A stretch of 64,000 nucleotides of DNA from Pseudomonadota bacterium (GTDB lineage Bacteria; Pseudomonadota; Gammaproteobacteria; Burkholderiales; Burkholderiaceae_C). Shown here in pieces: positions 25,096-34,852 of the stretch; position 1 is the stretch's first letter; each line of letters starts with the position of its first letter. The notes below the pieces were generated by a model. It was not told the origin of the DNA. It ran no database searches and worked only from the letters and a program-made list of their open reading frames with translations. Both the position numbers and the translations under genes were made by a program. The DNA lies in contig JAEWIF010000049.1 of NCBI GenBank assembly GCA_023387335.1, forward strand, positions 62,001 through 126,000, given 5' to 3'.

Positions 25096-26423
25096 GGCCG
25101 GACCGCTCGATCCGGTCGCGCCTCTTCGTCGGCGCCGCGCTGGTGCTGGTCGCGTTCCTGGCCGGCGTCGGCCTGGCCGTGCAGCGCGCGCACACGGAAA
25201 GCAGCCGCACCGAGCGGTTCGCCCGGCTGCAGGGCACGGTGTACCTGCTGCTGGCCGGGGCGGAGATCGGCCCGGACGGCGCGCTGGTCATGCCGCAGGC
25301 CTTTCCCGAGCCGCGCCTGTCGCTGCCGGGATCGGGCCTGTACGCCGGCATCGCCAACCCCACGCGCGGGGAGTCCTGGCGATCGCCCTCCGCGGTCGGC
25401 CTGCCGGTCCCGTTCCAGGGCGGCGTGGACGTGGGCCGCTGGCGGCACGAGACGGTGCGCGCGAACGGCCGCACCTACCTGGCCTCGACCTACCGCGTGG
25501 ACTGGGAGACCCGCTCGCACGCGACGCCGCTGGTCCTGTCCGTGCTGGAGGACGCGGAAACCTACCGCCGCGAGGACGCCGTCTTCGAGCGGGCGCTCTG
25601 GGCCTGGCTGGGCGGCGCGGGCCTGCTGCTGCTGCTGTCGCAGACGCTGCTGCTGCAGTGGGGCCTCGCCCCGCTGAGCCGCGTGCAGCGCGAGATCCGG
25701 CGCATCGAGGAGGGGCAGCAGGCCGAGGTCGAAGGCCGCTATCCGCGCGAGATCGCGGCCATCACCGACAACCTGAACACCCTGATGAAGCAGGAGCGGG
25801 ACCGGCAGACGCGCTACCGCGAGGCCTTGAGCTTCCTCGCGCACAGCCTGAAGACGCCGCTGGCCGTGCTGCGCACCGCGCTCAACGAACCGGCGACGCT
25901 CGCGGACGCCGTGACGCAGCAGGTCCAGCGCATGGACCACATCGTGCAGCACCAGCTCGGCCGCGGGGCGGCCAGCGGCGCGGCCCGCTTCGCGCCCCGG
26001 CTGGCGATCGGCGGGGTCGCGCAGCGGGTGCGCGACTCGCTGGAGAAGGTGTACGCCGGCAAGCAGCTGGTGTTCGACATCGATGGCCCGCCCGACCTGC
26101 AGTGGCGCATCGACGAGGGCGATGCCTTCGAGCTGCTCGGCAACCTGATGGACAACGCCGCCAAGTGGGCGGCGGGCCGCGTGGAGGTGCGCGCCTGGCT
26201 CGAGGGCGACCGGCTCAGGTTGCGGGTCGACGACGACGGCCCCGGCTTCCGCGACACCCGCTCCATCCTCCAGATCCACGTGCGCGGCGACGAGAAGGTG
26301 CCCGGGCACGGGGTCGGCCTGGCGGTGGTGAGCGACCTCGTGGCCAGCCATGGCGGCGAGCTTGCGCTGGGCCGCTCCGACCTGGGTGGCGCCCGGGTCG
26401 ATCTCACGCTGCCGCCGGCCTGA
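25092..26423 (+). CDS. phoQ: PhoQ-like sensor histidine kinase
   Basis: A 443-residue inner-membrane kinase. TM1 is about residues 10-30, then a periplasmic sensor of about 140 residues and TM2 (about 165-190, LWAWLGGAGLLLLLSQTLLL). A HAMP-like linker follows. The phosphorylated His is in SFLAHSLKTPLAVLR. ATPase motifs are NLMDNAAKWA (N box), DDDGPGF (G1) and GHGVGLAVV (G2). The sensor region has PhoQ-like spacing (FARLQGTVYLLLAG, then LYAGIANPTRGESW). The acidic Mg2+-binding patch of E. coli PhoQ is not obvious, so the signal may differ. Confidence 0.86.
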   Translation: MRPDRSIRSRLFVGAALVLVAFLAGVGLAVQRAHTESSRTERFARLQGTVYLLLAGAEIGPDGALVMPQAFPEPRLSLPGSGLYAGIANPTRGESWRSPSAVGLPVPFQGGVDVGRWRHETVRANGRTYLASTYRVDWETRSHATPLVLSVLEDAETYRREDAVFERALWAWLGGAGLLLLLSQTLLLQWGLAPLSRVQREIRRIEEGQQAEVEGRYPREIAAITDNLNTLMKQERDRQTRYREALSFLAHSLKTPLAVLRTALNEPATLADAVTQQVQRMDHIVQHQLGRGAASGAARFAPRLAIGGVAQRVRDSLEKVYAGKQLVFDIDGPPDLQWRIDEGDAFELLGNLMDNAAKWAAGRVEVRAWLEGDRLRLRVDDDGPGFRDTRSILQIHVRGDEKVPGHGVGLAVVSDLVASHGGELALGRSDLGGARVDLTLPPA

Positions 26424-26457
26424 AGCGGGCGCGCAACGGCGCGACTTTCCGCATTCG

Positions 26458-26491
26458 GTTCAGCTTGCGTTCATGGGCCGGCGCGCACGAT
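26458..26491 (+). promoter_or_regulatory. PhoP-like box C plus -10, upstream of the PVYVQP-repeat gene
   Basis: GTTCAG at 26458 and GTTCAT at 26469 (11-bp phase), then CACGAT at 26486 as the -10, again 12 bp past the second GTTCA. It lies 46-62 bp upstream of the ATG at 26520. Confidence 0.65.
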
Positions 26492-26519
26492 GGCGTCCTG
26501 TTCCAACCAAGGAGCCACC

Positions 26520-26858
26520 ATGTTCCCCTCGATCTCCGGCAAATTCCTCCTGGCGCTCGCCCTCGCCGGTGCGGCGGGGCTCGCGCAGGCCCGCAGCGAC
26601 GTGCACCTGTCGATCGGCGTGCAGTCCGCGCCCGTCTATGCCGTGCCGCAGCCGGTGTACGTGCCGCCGCAGCCCGTCTACGTGCAGCCCGCGCCGGTGT
26701 ACGTGCAGCCGAGGCCGGTGTACGTGCAGCCGGCGCCCGTCTACGCGCAACCCGCTCCGGTCTACGTCACGCCCGGCTGGCGCTACCGCGACGACGACGA
26801 GTGGCAGCGCCGCCGCTGGTGGAGGCACCACCACCGGCACGGGCACCACGGCGATTGA
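26520..26858 (+). CDS. Small exported protein with PVYVQPA heptad repeats
   Basis: A 112-residue protein with a signal peptide ending at AQA-R (about 24). Residues 38-86 are seven tandem heptads of the form PVYVQPA/R (variants PVYAVPQ, PVYVTPG). The C-terminus is extremely basic and His-rich (WRRH-type run with eight His), which could bind metal or lipopolysaccharide. Proteins of this style are common in Burkholderiales envelopes, but I know no function. AAGGAG precedes the ATG. Box C predicts control by the adjacent PhoPQ system. Confidence 0.75.
   Translation: MFPSISGKFLLALALAGAAGLAQARSDVHLSIGVQSAPVYAVPQPVYVPPQPVYVQPAPVYVQPRPVYVQPAPVYAQPAPVYVTPGWRYRDDDEWQRRRWWRHHHRHGHHGD
26631..26777 (+). 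repeat. 21-bp tandem repeat array (seven units) within the CDS
   Basis: Seven 21-bp units encode the PVYVQPA-like heptads. The first two and last units are diverged and the central ones nearly identical, which suggests growth by slippage. Confidence 0.85.
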
Positions 26859-26862
26859 GCGG

Positions 26863-27750
26863 CTACGTGCCCGATGCCTGGTGGATGCTCGCGATCGACG
26901 CGTCCAGGACCCGGTTGAACTCCGGGTCGTCCTGCTGCGCGGAGAGGCCTTCGGTCAGCGCCCGTGAAAAGCTCGCGATCACGCCGCGGTTGCGAGCCAG
27001 CAGCCGGTTCGCCTCCTCGCGCGAATAGCCACCCGAGAGGGCGACCACGCGCAGCACCTTCGGATGCCCGACCAGGTCCGCGTAGAAATCGTCGACCGAG
27101 GGGATCGTGAGCTTCAGCATCACCTGTTGTTGCGGCCCCAGCGTTTCGAGGTGCTCGAGGAGGGCCGCCTTGAGCAGCCGCTCGGCCTGCGCCTTGTCCG
27201 GCGCGTGGATGTCCACTTCCGGCTCGAGGATGGGCATGAGGCCCGCGGCCAGGATCTGCTTTCCCACCGTGAGCTGCTGCCTGACGATCTCGTCGATGCC
27301 ATTTGCGTCGGCGCGCTTGACGACCGAGCGCATCTTCGTTCCGTACACGCCCTTGCCTTTGGCTCGCGCAAGCAAGGCGTCCAGGTTCGGCATCGCCTTC
27401 ATCAGCTGAACGCCGTCGGCCTCGTCGGCCAGGCCCTTGTCGACCTTCAGGAACGGAACGACCTGCTTGACGGACCAGAGGTAGTCGGCGCTGCCCCGGC
27501 CCTCGATCTCGCGGTCCATGGTCTGCTCGAACAGGATCACGCCCAGGATGCGGTCGCCGTTGAACGCCGGGCTCGTGATGATCCGGGTGCGCATGGCGTG
27601 CATCAGGTCGAACATCTGCGCGTCGCCCGACCAGCTCTCGGGCTTGATGCCGTAGAGGCTCAGCGCCTTCGGCGTGCTGCCGCCGCTCTGGTCCAGCGCG
27701 GCGATGAATCCGTTGGCCGACCGGACCTTCTCGTGCTGCTGCGGATTCAC
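26863..27750 (-). CDS. Class I fructose-bisphosphate aldolase
   Basis: A 295-residue Schiff-base aldolase of the bacterial monomer-sized class I family (Staphylococcus Fda-like). It opens with the family block GFIAALDQSGGSTPKALSLYG. The Schiff-base Lys is expected in VMLKLTIP, and the phosphate-binding Gly/Ser-rich loop is ALSGGYSREEAN. It cleaves or forms fructose 1,6-bisphosphate in glycolysis or gluconeogenesis. The start is GTG at 27750, 8 bp after the dodecin stop, so the two are probably cotranscribed. Confidence 0.92.
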   Translation of the reverse strand: MNPQQHEKVRSANGFIAALDQSGGSTPKALSLYGIKPESWSGDAQMFDLMHAMRTRIITSPAFNGDRILGVILFEQTMDREIEGRGSADYLWSVKQVVPFLKVDKGLADEADGVQLMKAMPNLDALLARAKGKGVYGTKMRSVVKRADANGIDEIVRQQLTVGKQILAAGLMPILEPEVDIHAPDKAQAERLLKAALLEHLETLGPQQQVMLKLTIPSVDDFYADLVGHPKVLRVVALSGGYSREEANRLLARNRGVIASFSRALTEGLSAQQDDPEFNRVLDASIASIHQASGT

Positions 27751-27758
27751 GACGGGCC

Positions 27759-27965
27759 TCACTCGAGGGTGAAGCCGATCTTCATCGTGACCTGCCAGTG
27801 GGCGACCTTGCCGTCCTGGATGTGGCCCCGCGTTTCCACGATCTCGAACCACTGCATGTTGCGGACGGTTTCGGCCGCCTTGGCGATGGCCGAGCTGACG
27901 GCATCCTCGATGCCCGAGGGCGAGGACCCGGTGAGTTCCAGGGTCTTGTAGACATGCTTGGACAT
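27759..27965 (-). CDS. Dodecin (flavin-storage protein)
   Basis: A 68-residue protein matching the dodecin fold: KTLELTGSSPSGIEDAV, then AIAKAAETVRNMQWFEI and GHIQDGKVAHWQVTMKIGF. The conserved Trp in MQWFEI stacks on the flavin. Twelve copies form a hollow sphere that stores riboflavin, FMN or CoA in the cytoplasm. It is immediately upstream of the aldolase gene. Confidence 0.95.
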   Translation of the reverse strand: MSKHVYKTLELTGSSPSGIEDAVSSAIAKAAETVRNMQWFEIVETRGHIQDGKVAHWQVTMKIGFTLE

Positions 27966-28043
27966 GGCGCCTCCTGACGGTGGACGCCCAGTATGTCCGT
28001 CCCCGCCCGATGGGGGCAACACAACCGCGCGGCGTCGTCGTGC

Positions 28044-29420
28044 CTACGGCCGGGTGAACCGCACCAGCGCGGTGTCCTCGGCCCCCGCGAACGCGGTGCG
28101 GCCATCCGGGACGACCACGGCGGCGCCCGGGTCCTGCACGACGCCCGCCGGATCGGCGAGGCCGCCCGCGATGGCGGCGACGGTTCCCTTCACGCCGGAA
28201 ACCCGCTTCGATGCGTCGAGCAGCGCGTACGGCGGGCCGGCGGACGTCGTCGCGGCCAGCACGATCGTTCCGTCGGTCGCGATGCCTATGCCACGGCCGC
28301 TCTCGAACCCCGAGCCGCCCCACGTCACGGCATCCAGGCCCCGGCCCCTGGCGTCCACCCGGAACGCGAACGCTCCCTGGGTGTCGGCGCTCTGGCTCAC
28401 CTGGCCGGCGACGTGGACGACCCCATCCGGCCCCAGCGCGACACCGGCGGCCTCGCTGCCTTCGCGGCCGCCCCATTCGCCATCGAACACCAGCGCGCCG
28501 TTGGGGTCGAGCTTGGCGAGCCAGGCCGCGATGCCCACGGAGCCGCTCTTGCGGGTCTGGAGGGCGCCCGCGATGATGGGGCTGCCGTCGGGCGCGACCG
28601 TCAATCCGCCACGCGCGTCGACCTGCTCGCCCGATGAGTAGGTCCTGCTCCAGACCAGGCCGCCGGCGCCCGTGATCTTGAGCGCGAGCACATCGAAGTT
28701 GCCCAGCGAATCGGGGCGCGAGATGCTTCCCGCCGCGTAGACATGGCCGTCCGGCGCGACGCCGGCGGCGAAGCCGGAGGCGCCGTCCCAGATCTTCTGC
28801 CAGAGCAGGGTGCCGGCCGGGTTGAACTTCGTCACGAACAGGCTCGCGGAGCTGGCGCCGAAGCTGGTCGTGGTGCCGACCATGTAGACCGCGCCCAGCG
28901 CATCCGTGGCCACGCCGTTGGCTTCCTCGGCCGAGCTGCCGCCCCATGTCCGCTGCCACTGGAGCGTGCCGTCCGCGGCGAACTTCAACAGGACCGCGTC
29001 GTTGCCGTTGCTGGTCGTCAGGCCGGACACGTAGACCGAGCCCTGGTCGGGGCTCAGCGCGATCGCGGGCCCGCCCAGGCCGGTCAGGCCGCCGTGGAAG
29101 GTGCCCCCGGTCCAGAGCCTCTGCCAATCGAGCGAGCCGTTCGGGGCGAATTTCACCAGCGAGATGGCCGCGCTGAATCCTCCGAACTCGTTGAAGGTGA
29201 AGCTGTCCGAGATGCCGACGACGTAGGAGCTGCCGTCGGCGGCGACCGCGACCCCGTGGGCGATGTCGGCGTTCTGGCCGCCCCACGTGGTCTCCGATTT
29301 CAGGGTCTGGCCGAGCGCCGCTCCCGCGGAAAGCGCGAGCGCCAGCACGGCGGAACCTGCCAGCCGCAGCGTCGGAACGAAGCTTCGGCTCGCATCGCGA
29401 ATCGCATCTTCAAAAGCCAT
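28044..29420 (-). CDS. Exported beta-propeller (SBBP-repeat) protein
   Basis: A 458-residue secreted protein with a signal peptide ending near ALGQ (about 36). At least seven repeats of the SBBP type follow, each with a WGG or Trp-rich turn and a D/P-G-x-x-Y-V-x-G core (DGSSYVVGIS, QGSVYVSGLT, LGAVYMVGTT, DGHVYAAGS). The chain should fold as a propeller. GGAGG 11 bp before the ATG at 29420 decides the start. No catalytic residues are evident, so a surface or periplasmic binding role is likely. It is divergent from the Vgb-like gene. Confidence 0.78.
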   Translation of the reverse strand: MAFEDAIRDASRSFVPTLRLAGSAVLALALSAGAALGQTLKSETTWGGQNADIAHGVAVAADGSSYVVGISDSFTFNEFGGFSAAISLVKFAPNGSLDWQRLWTGGTFHGGLTGLGGPAIALSPDQGSVYVSGLTTSNGNDAVLLKFAADGTLQWQRTWGGSSAEEANGVATDALGAVYMVGTTTSFGASSASLFVTKFNPAGTLLWQKIWDGASGFAAGVAPDGHVYAAGSISRPDSLGNFDVLALKITGAGGLVWSRTYSSGEQVDARGGLTVAPDGSPIIAGALQTRKSGSVGIAAWLAKLDPNGALVFDGEWGGREGSEAAGVALGPDGVVHVAGQVSQSADTQGAFAFRVDARGRGLDAVTWGGSGFESGRGIGIATDGTIVLAATTSAGPPYALLDASKRVSGVKGTVAAIAGGLADPAGVVQDPGAAVVVPDGRTAFAGAEDTALVRFTRP

Positions 29421-29547
29421 GGTGGATCCTCCAAGGGGCGGTCCGCCTCGCATGTCGCGTGCCGGATCGAAAGTGCGCCACCGGACAGGGCGCCGGGGCT
29501 GGTTCCGGGCGGATGGGCTGCCGCCTGCGCACCGTCAGCTGGACAGA

Positions 29548-29606
29548 GTGGGGCATCTCACCCACCGGCGTGGGTCATTTGCCTCGATCCGCGGGGCATT
29601 TGCCCC
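29548..29606. promoter_or_regulatory. Three 16-bp operator-like repeats, 21-22 bp apart
   Basis: Copies at 29548, 29570 and 29591 share ten of sixteen positions, including GGG, CAT and the closing C. The third contains the perfect palindrome GGGGCA-TT-TGCCCC. Spacing of two helical turns puts all copies on one face of the DNA. They lie 57-115 bp upstream of the Vgb-like gene and 128-186 bp upstream of the divergent propeller gene. Confidence 0.55.
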
Positions 29607-29662
29607 AGTTGAAGCGGCCCGCCCCGGCACGCAGAATGGCGCGAGCACTGCAGGAGCCTCCG

Positions 29663-30646
29663 ATGTCCTCGCTCATGCTCGGCCGGCGACCCTTCCTCGC
29701 CGCCATCGCCTCCACTTTCCTTCCGCTGCCGCCACGCGCGCAGGCCGCCGACGCCATGCAGTCGTGGAAGCTCGCGACGTCGCGCCGCACCGGCATCCAC
29801 GACGTCGCGCCGGCGCCGGACGGCGGCGTGTGGTTCAGCGCGCAGGCGAGCGGCCACCTCGGCTGGTTCGAACCCGGCAGCGGCCGCACCGAGCTGGTAG
29901 CGCTGGGCTCCGGCTCCTCGCCGCACGGCGTGATCCAGGGGCCGGACCGCGCGGCCTGGCTCACCGATGGCGGCCAGAACGCCATCGTCCGCGTCACCTG
30001 GCCGCAGCGGGCCGTCACCGTGTTCCCGCTGCCCGCGGGCACGCCCTACACCAACCTGAACACCTGCGCCTTCGACGGCGCCGGCGACCTCTGGTTCACC
30101 GGCCAGGCCGGCTACGTGGGTCGCGTCGCGGTGCGCACCGGCCAGGTCAGCGTGAAGGAGTCGCCGCGCGGCCGCGGGCCCTACGGCATCTGCGCCACGC
30201 CCGGCGGCGACGTGTGGTGGTGCTCGCTGGCGGGCTCGTTCATCGCGCAGGTCGATCCGCGCACCGGCGACTCGCGCGTCGTCGAGCCGCCGACGCGCGG
30301 GCAGGGCGCGCGCCGCGTGTGGAGCGACAGCCGCGGCCGCATCTGGGTCGCCGAATGGAACAGCGGCCAGCTCTCGATGCACGATCCGGGCGCCAACACT
30401 TGGCGAACCTGGCGCGTTCCGGGCGACAAGCCCATGGTGTACGCGGTCTACGTCGACGAGCGCGACACCGTCTGGTGCAGCGACTTCGGCGGCAACGCGG
30501 TGTGGTCGTTCGATCCGCGCGGCGAGAAGTTCGAGCGCCACGCGATGCCGCGCGACAGCGCCAACGTGCGCCAGATCCTGGGCCGCAAGGGCGAGGTGTG
30601 GCTGCCGGAGAGCGGCACCGAGCACATCACGGTGATCAGGACCTGA
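29663..30646 (+). CDS. Exported Vgb-like six-bladed beta-propeller (streptogramin lyase family fold)
   Basis: A 327-residue protein with a twin-arginine-type signal (LGRRPFLAAIA, cleavage near AQAAD), so periplasmic. The repeats follow the virginiamycin B lyase pattern: PDGGVWFSAQASGHLGW, GPDRAAWLTDGGQNAIVR, GAGDLWFTGQAGYVGRV, GGDVWWCSLAGSF and GRIWVAEWNSGQL. True lyase activity needs specific His/Glu residues that I cannot confirm, and most chromosomal homologues are uncharacterised. An operator-like triple repeat lies upstream. I would not call it an antibiotic resistance gene. Confidence 0.78.
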   Translation: MSSLMLGRRPFLAAIASTFLPLPPRAQAADAMQSWKLATSRRTGIHDVAPAPDGGVWFSAQASGHLGWFEPGSGRTELVALGSGSSPHGVIQGPDRAAWLTDGGQNAIVRVTWPQRAVTVFPLPAGTPYTNLNTCAFDGAGDLWFTGQAGYVGRVAVRTGQVSVKESPRGRGPYGICATPGGDVWWCSLAGSFIAQVDPRTGDSRVVEPPTRGQGARRVWSDSRGRIWVAEWNSGQLSMHDPGANTWRTWRVPGDKPMVYAVYVDERDTVWCSDFGGNAVWSFDPRGEKFERHAMPRDSANVRQILGRKGEVWLPESGTEHITVIRT

Positions 30647-30662
30647 GCGGCGGCGGACCTCG

Positions 30663-32954
<2,292 letters not shown>

Positions 32955-33048
32955 GCATGTCTCCTGTGCATCTTGTCAGCGCACAAGCCTCTTGCAGGCG
33001 TCGGGCAGTGTCAACCGAGGACCGCGGTTGGGCCGAAGAAGGAACCCT

Positions 33049-33741
33049 TCAGTTGCCGTTCTTCACGGCGAAGAACGCCTTGAGGCCCTCCGGTGCCGCG
33101 ATGCGCAGGCGGCGGTGCTTCAGCTCCAGCAGCCCGCGGTCCTGGAAGCGGTGCAGGATGCGGCTGACGCTTTCCAGCGTGAGTCCGAGGTAGCTGCCGA
33201 TGTCCGCGCGGGTCATCGGCAGCGGCAGTTCCGCCCCGTCGTCGCCGGGCGCGACCTGGGCCGCCAGGTTGAGCAGGAACGCGGCGACGCGCTCTTCCGC
33301 GTTGAGCGAGCCGAGCAGCAGCAGGCGCTTCTTGTCCCGCACCAGCTCGCGGCTGAGCAGCTTCCAGAGCGCCTCGGCGACGCCCGGCTGCGTCTCGAAG
33401 ACTTCGCGCAGACCCGCATAGGGCACGGAGACGACCGAGGAGGGCTCCAGCGCCATCGCGCTCGTGGCGTGGCGGTCCTCCGCCAGCGCGTCCAGCCCCA
33501 GCAGCTCGCCGGATCGGCGGAAGGCCGTGACCTGCTCGACCTCCTCGCGGGCGCTCGCCGACACGCGGAACGCGCCCTGCCGCACGGCGTAGAGGAAGTG
33601 CAGCGGCTCGCCCTCGCGGAACAGCCATTGGCCGGCCGCCACCTCGCGGTCGACCAGTTCCAGCTTGCCGCCGGGAGATCGCGACAGGCGCGCCATCAGG
33701 CAGGGCACGCAGCCGGGATCGCAGTTCGTGGCTCGGACCAT
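33049..33741 (-). CDS. FNR-like Crp-family regulator with three N-terminal cysteines
   Basis: A 230-residue Crp/Fnr protein. Cys7, Cys11 and Cys14 (NCDPGCVPC) are the only cysteines, so the fourth ligand of E. coli FNR is missing; Bacillus Fnr also uses three Cys plus an Asp. A cyclic-nucleotide-like beta barrel spans about 25-140. The recognition helix LTLESVSRIL has the E-x-x-S-R pattern that reads TTGAT-N4-ATCAA sites. Two such sites lie between the divergent NO-response genes about 700 bp away. An O2/redox or NO sensor role is expected. Start 33741 keeps the Cys cluster. Confidence 0.86.
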   Translation of the reverse strand: MVRATNCDPGCVPCLMARLSRSPGGKLELVDREVAAGQWLFREGEPLHFLYAVRQGAFRVSASAREEVEQVTAFRRSGELLGLDALAEDRHATSAMALEPSSVVSVPYAGLREVFETQPGVAEALWKLLSRELVRDKKRLLLLGSLNAEERVAAFLLNLAAQVAPGDDGAELPLPMTRADIGSYLGLTLESVSRILHRFQDRGLLELKHRRLRIAAPEGLKAFFAVKNGN

Positions 33742-33774
33742 GGGGCTACGGTATCGCCGCCGCGGCGGCGCGCC

Positions 33775-33788
33775 TTGCGCAGGATCAA
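33775..33788. promoter_or_regulatory. Imperfect FNR-type box upstream of the FNR-like gene
   Basis: TTGCG-CAGG-ATCAA has one perfect and one degenerate half-site. Its centre is 28.5 bp from a TACCGT (33753-33748, minus strand), the same spacing as at the two perfect-spacing boxes near 34.4 kb. The predicted transcript would start at or next to the ATG, so the site may serve autoregulation. Confidence 0.4.
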
Positions 33789-33849
33789 TCGCGGGCGGCG
33801 GCGGCGCGGAAAGTTGCAGCCGGGCTTCCGGCAAGGCGGACGCCGAGGT

Positions 33850-34371
33850 CTACCGCGCTTCCGACAAGCCGATGGGCGACATGGCCCACTCAGGCGGCCG
33901 GGCCGCGGGCGCCGCGGCCTTCACGGCCTGCCAGTCGTCCGCCGCCAGGTGGCGGGCGGCCCTCGGCAGGATGTCCTCTTCCTCCTTGGCGATGTGGTTG
34001 CCGTAGTAGACGAGGTAGGTCGCGGCCGCCACCTCGATCTCCCCGCGCTGCACGATCGCGTCGTTCGCCGCCTGCTCCAGGAGGTCCCTCAGCTTCTCCC
34101 CCGCGTGCGCGATGACGCGATGCTCCTGGAGCAGCCTCGCGATCGGCAACTCGCGGTCCGGGCAATGGACGATCAGGCGCCGGAACGCCTCGTCTTCGCG
34201 CGGGTGGTGGAACCGGTCGCCGAAGTCGCGCAGGTAGCGGATGACGTCCAGCATGAGCTGGTAGTTCGGGTCTTCGCCCCCGTGGAAGCGGTCGAGCTCG
34301 CGCTGCATGAGCGCCAGCAGCTGGTTGAACCGGACGTGTTCCTGGTGCCACGCCACGATCGGGGTTGTCAT
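33850..34371 (-). CDS. Hemerythrin-like di-iron protein
   Basis: A 173-residue helical protein with the hemerythrin ligand pattern: WHQEHVRFN, then FGDRFHHPREDEAF, LLQEHRVIAHAGEK and GNHIAKEEEDILP. Such proteins bind O2, NO or peroxide, or repair Fe-S clusters (YtfE-like). The protein is cytoplasmic. It is divergent from DUF2249 and qNOR, and its promoter carries an FNR-type box at 34433-34446, 62 bp upstream of the ATG. This supports induction by low oxygen or NO. Confidence 0.88.
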   Translation of the reverse strand: MTTPIVAWHQEHVRFNQLLALMQRELDRFHGGEDPNYQLMLDVIRYLRDFGDRFHHPREDEAFRRLIVHCPDRELPIARLLQEHRVIAHAGEKLRDLLEQAANDAIVQRGEIEVAAATYLVYYGNHIAKEEEDILPRAARHLAADDWQAVKAAAPAARPPEWAMSPIGLSEAR

Positions 34372-34405
34372 GGATTCCTCCCGCGTGCTGGGTCGAAAGG
34401 AATCC

Positions 34406-34446
34406 AGCCTAGTGGACGCGACCGCGCGCGCGTTGACGTGCATCAA
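34406..34446 (-). promoter_or_regulatory. FNR/DNR-box promoter of the hemerythrin gene
   Basis: TTGAC-GTGC-ATCAA at 34433-34446 and, on the minus strand, -10 TAGGCT at 34411-34406. The box centre is 28.5 bp from the first base of the -10, placing it near -41.5, the class II activator position. Confidence 0.75.
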
Positions 34447-34470
34447 GCGCTGCGGGCACCCGCGACCGGC

Positions 34471-34511
34471 TTGACGCCGATCAAGGTGCGAATGAACCCG
34501 CTGCCTAGCAT
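34471..34511 (+). promoter_or_regulatory. FNR/DNR-box promoter of the DUF2249-qNOR unit
   Basis: TTGAC-GCCG-ATCAA at 34471-34484 and -10 TAGCAT at 34506-34511. Box centre to -10 is again 28.5 bp. Predicted start is near 34518, giving a 37-nt leader with AGGAGG before the ATG at 34555. Confidence 0.78.
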
Positions 34512-34554
34512 GAGATGCATCCCCGAAGCACCTTTCGGGCAGGAGGCTCTCCCC

Positions 34555-34836
34555 ATGACAGGCAACTCCCGCATCGACGTGCGCACCATCGCGCCGCGCG
34601 ACCGGCATCCGCTGATCTTCTCCACCTTCGGCGCACTGGCGCCGGGACAGGCGATGGAGCTCGTGAACGACCACGACCCGCGGCCGCTGTACCAGCAGTT
34701 CGACGCGCAGCTGCCCGGGCAGTTCGAATGGACCTACCTGGAGGAGGGCCCGCGGACCTGGCGCGTGTCGATCACGCGCCGGGTCCGACCCGCGGGCCGG
34801 CCAGGCGCCTGCTGCGGCTGCTGCGGCGGCGAATGA
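34555..34836 (+). CDS. DUF2249 protein with Cys-rich tail
   Basis: A 93-residue cytoplasmic protein of the DUF2249 family (DVRTIAPRDRHPLIFSTFGAL, then MELVNDHDPRPLYQQFDA and EWTYLEEGPRTWRVSI). The tail contains a CCGCC cluster that could bind metal or NO. DUF2249 genes often accompany denitrification and NO reductase genes, as here, where norB starts 16 bp after the stop. AGGAGG at 34541-34546 sets the start. It is the first gene of the FNR-box transcript. Its molecular role is not known. Confidence 0.85.
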   Translation: MTGNSRIDVRTIAPRDRHPLIFSTFGALAPGQAMELVNDHDPRPLYQQFDAQLPGQFEWTYLEEGPRTWRVSITRRVRPAGRPGACCGCCGGE

Positions 34837-34852
34837 CACCAAGGAGCATGAG

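Noticed and set aside
26631..26777. CRISPR-like periodic repeats
   Set aside because: The 21-bp periodicity is a coding heptad repeat without spacers; no cas genes are in the window.
29570..29585. Possible sigma-54 promoter in the triple-repeat region
   Set aside because: The GG and GC elements are six bases apart instead of ten, and TGGCAC is not present.
29663..30646. Streptogramin resistance gene
   Set aside because: Only the Vgb propeller fold is evident. The catalytic residues could not be confirmed, the protein is exported with a Tat-type signal, and the context is housekeeping.
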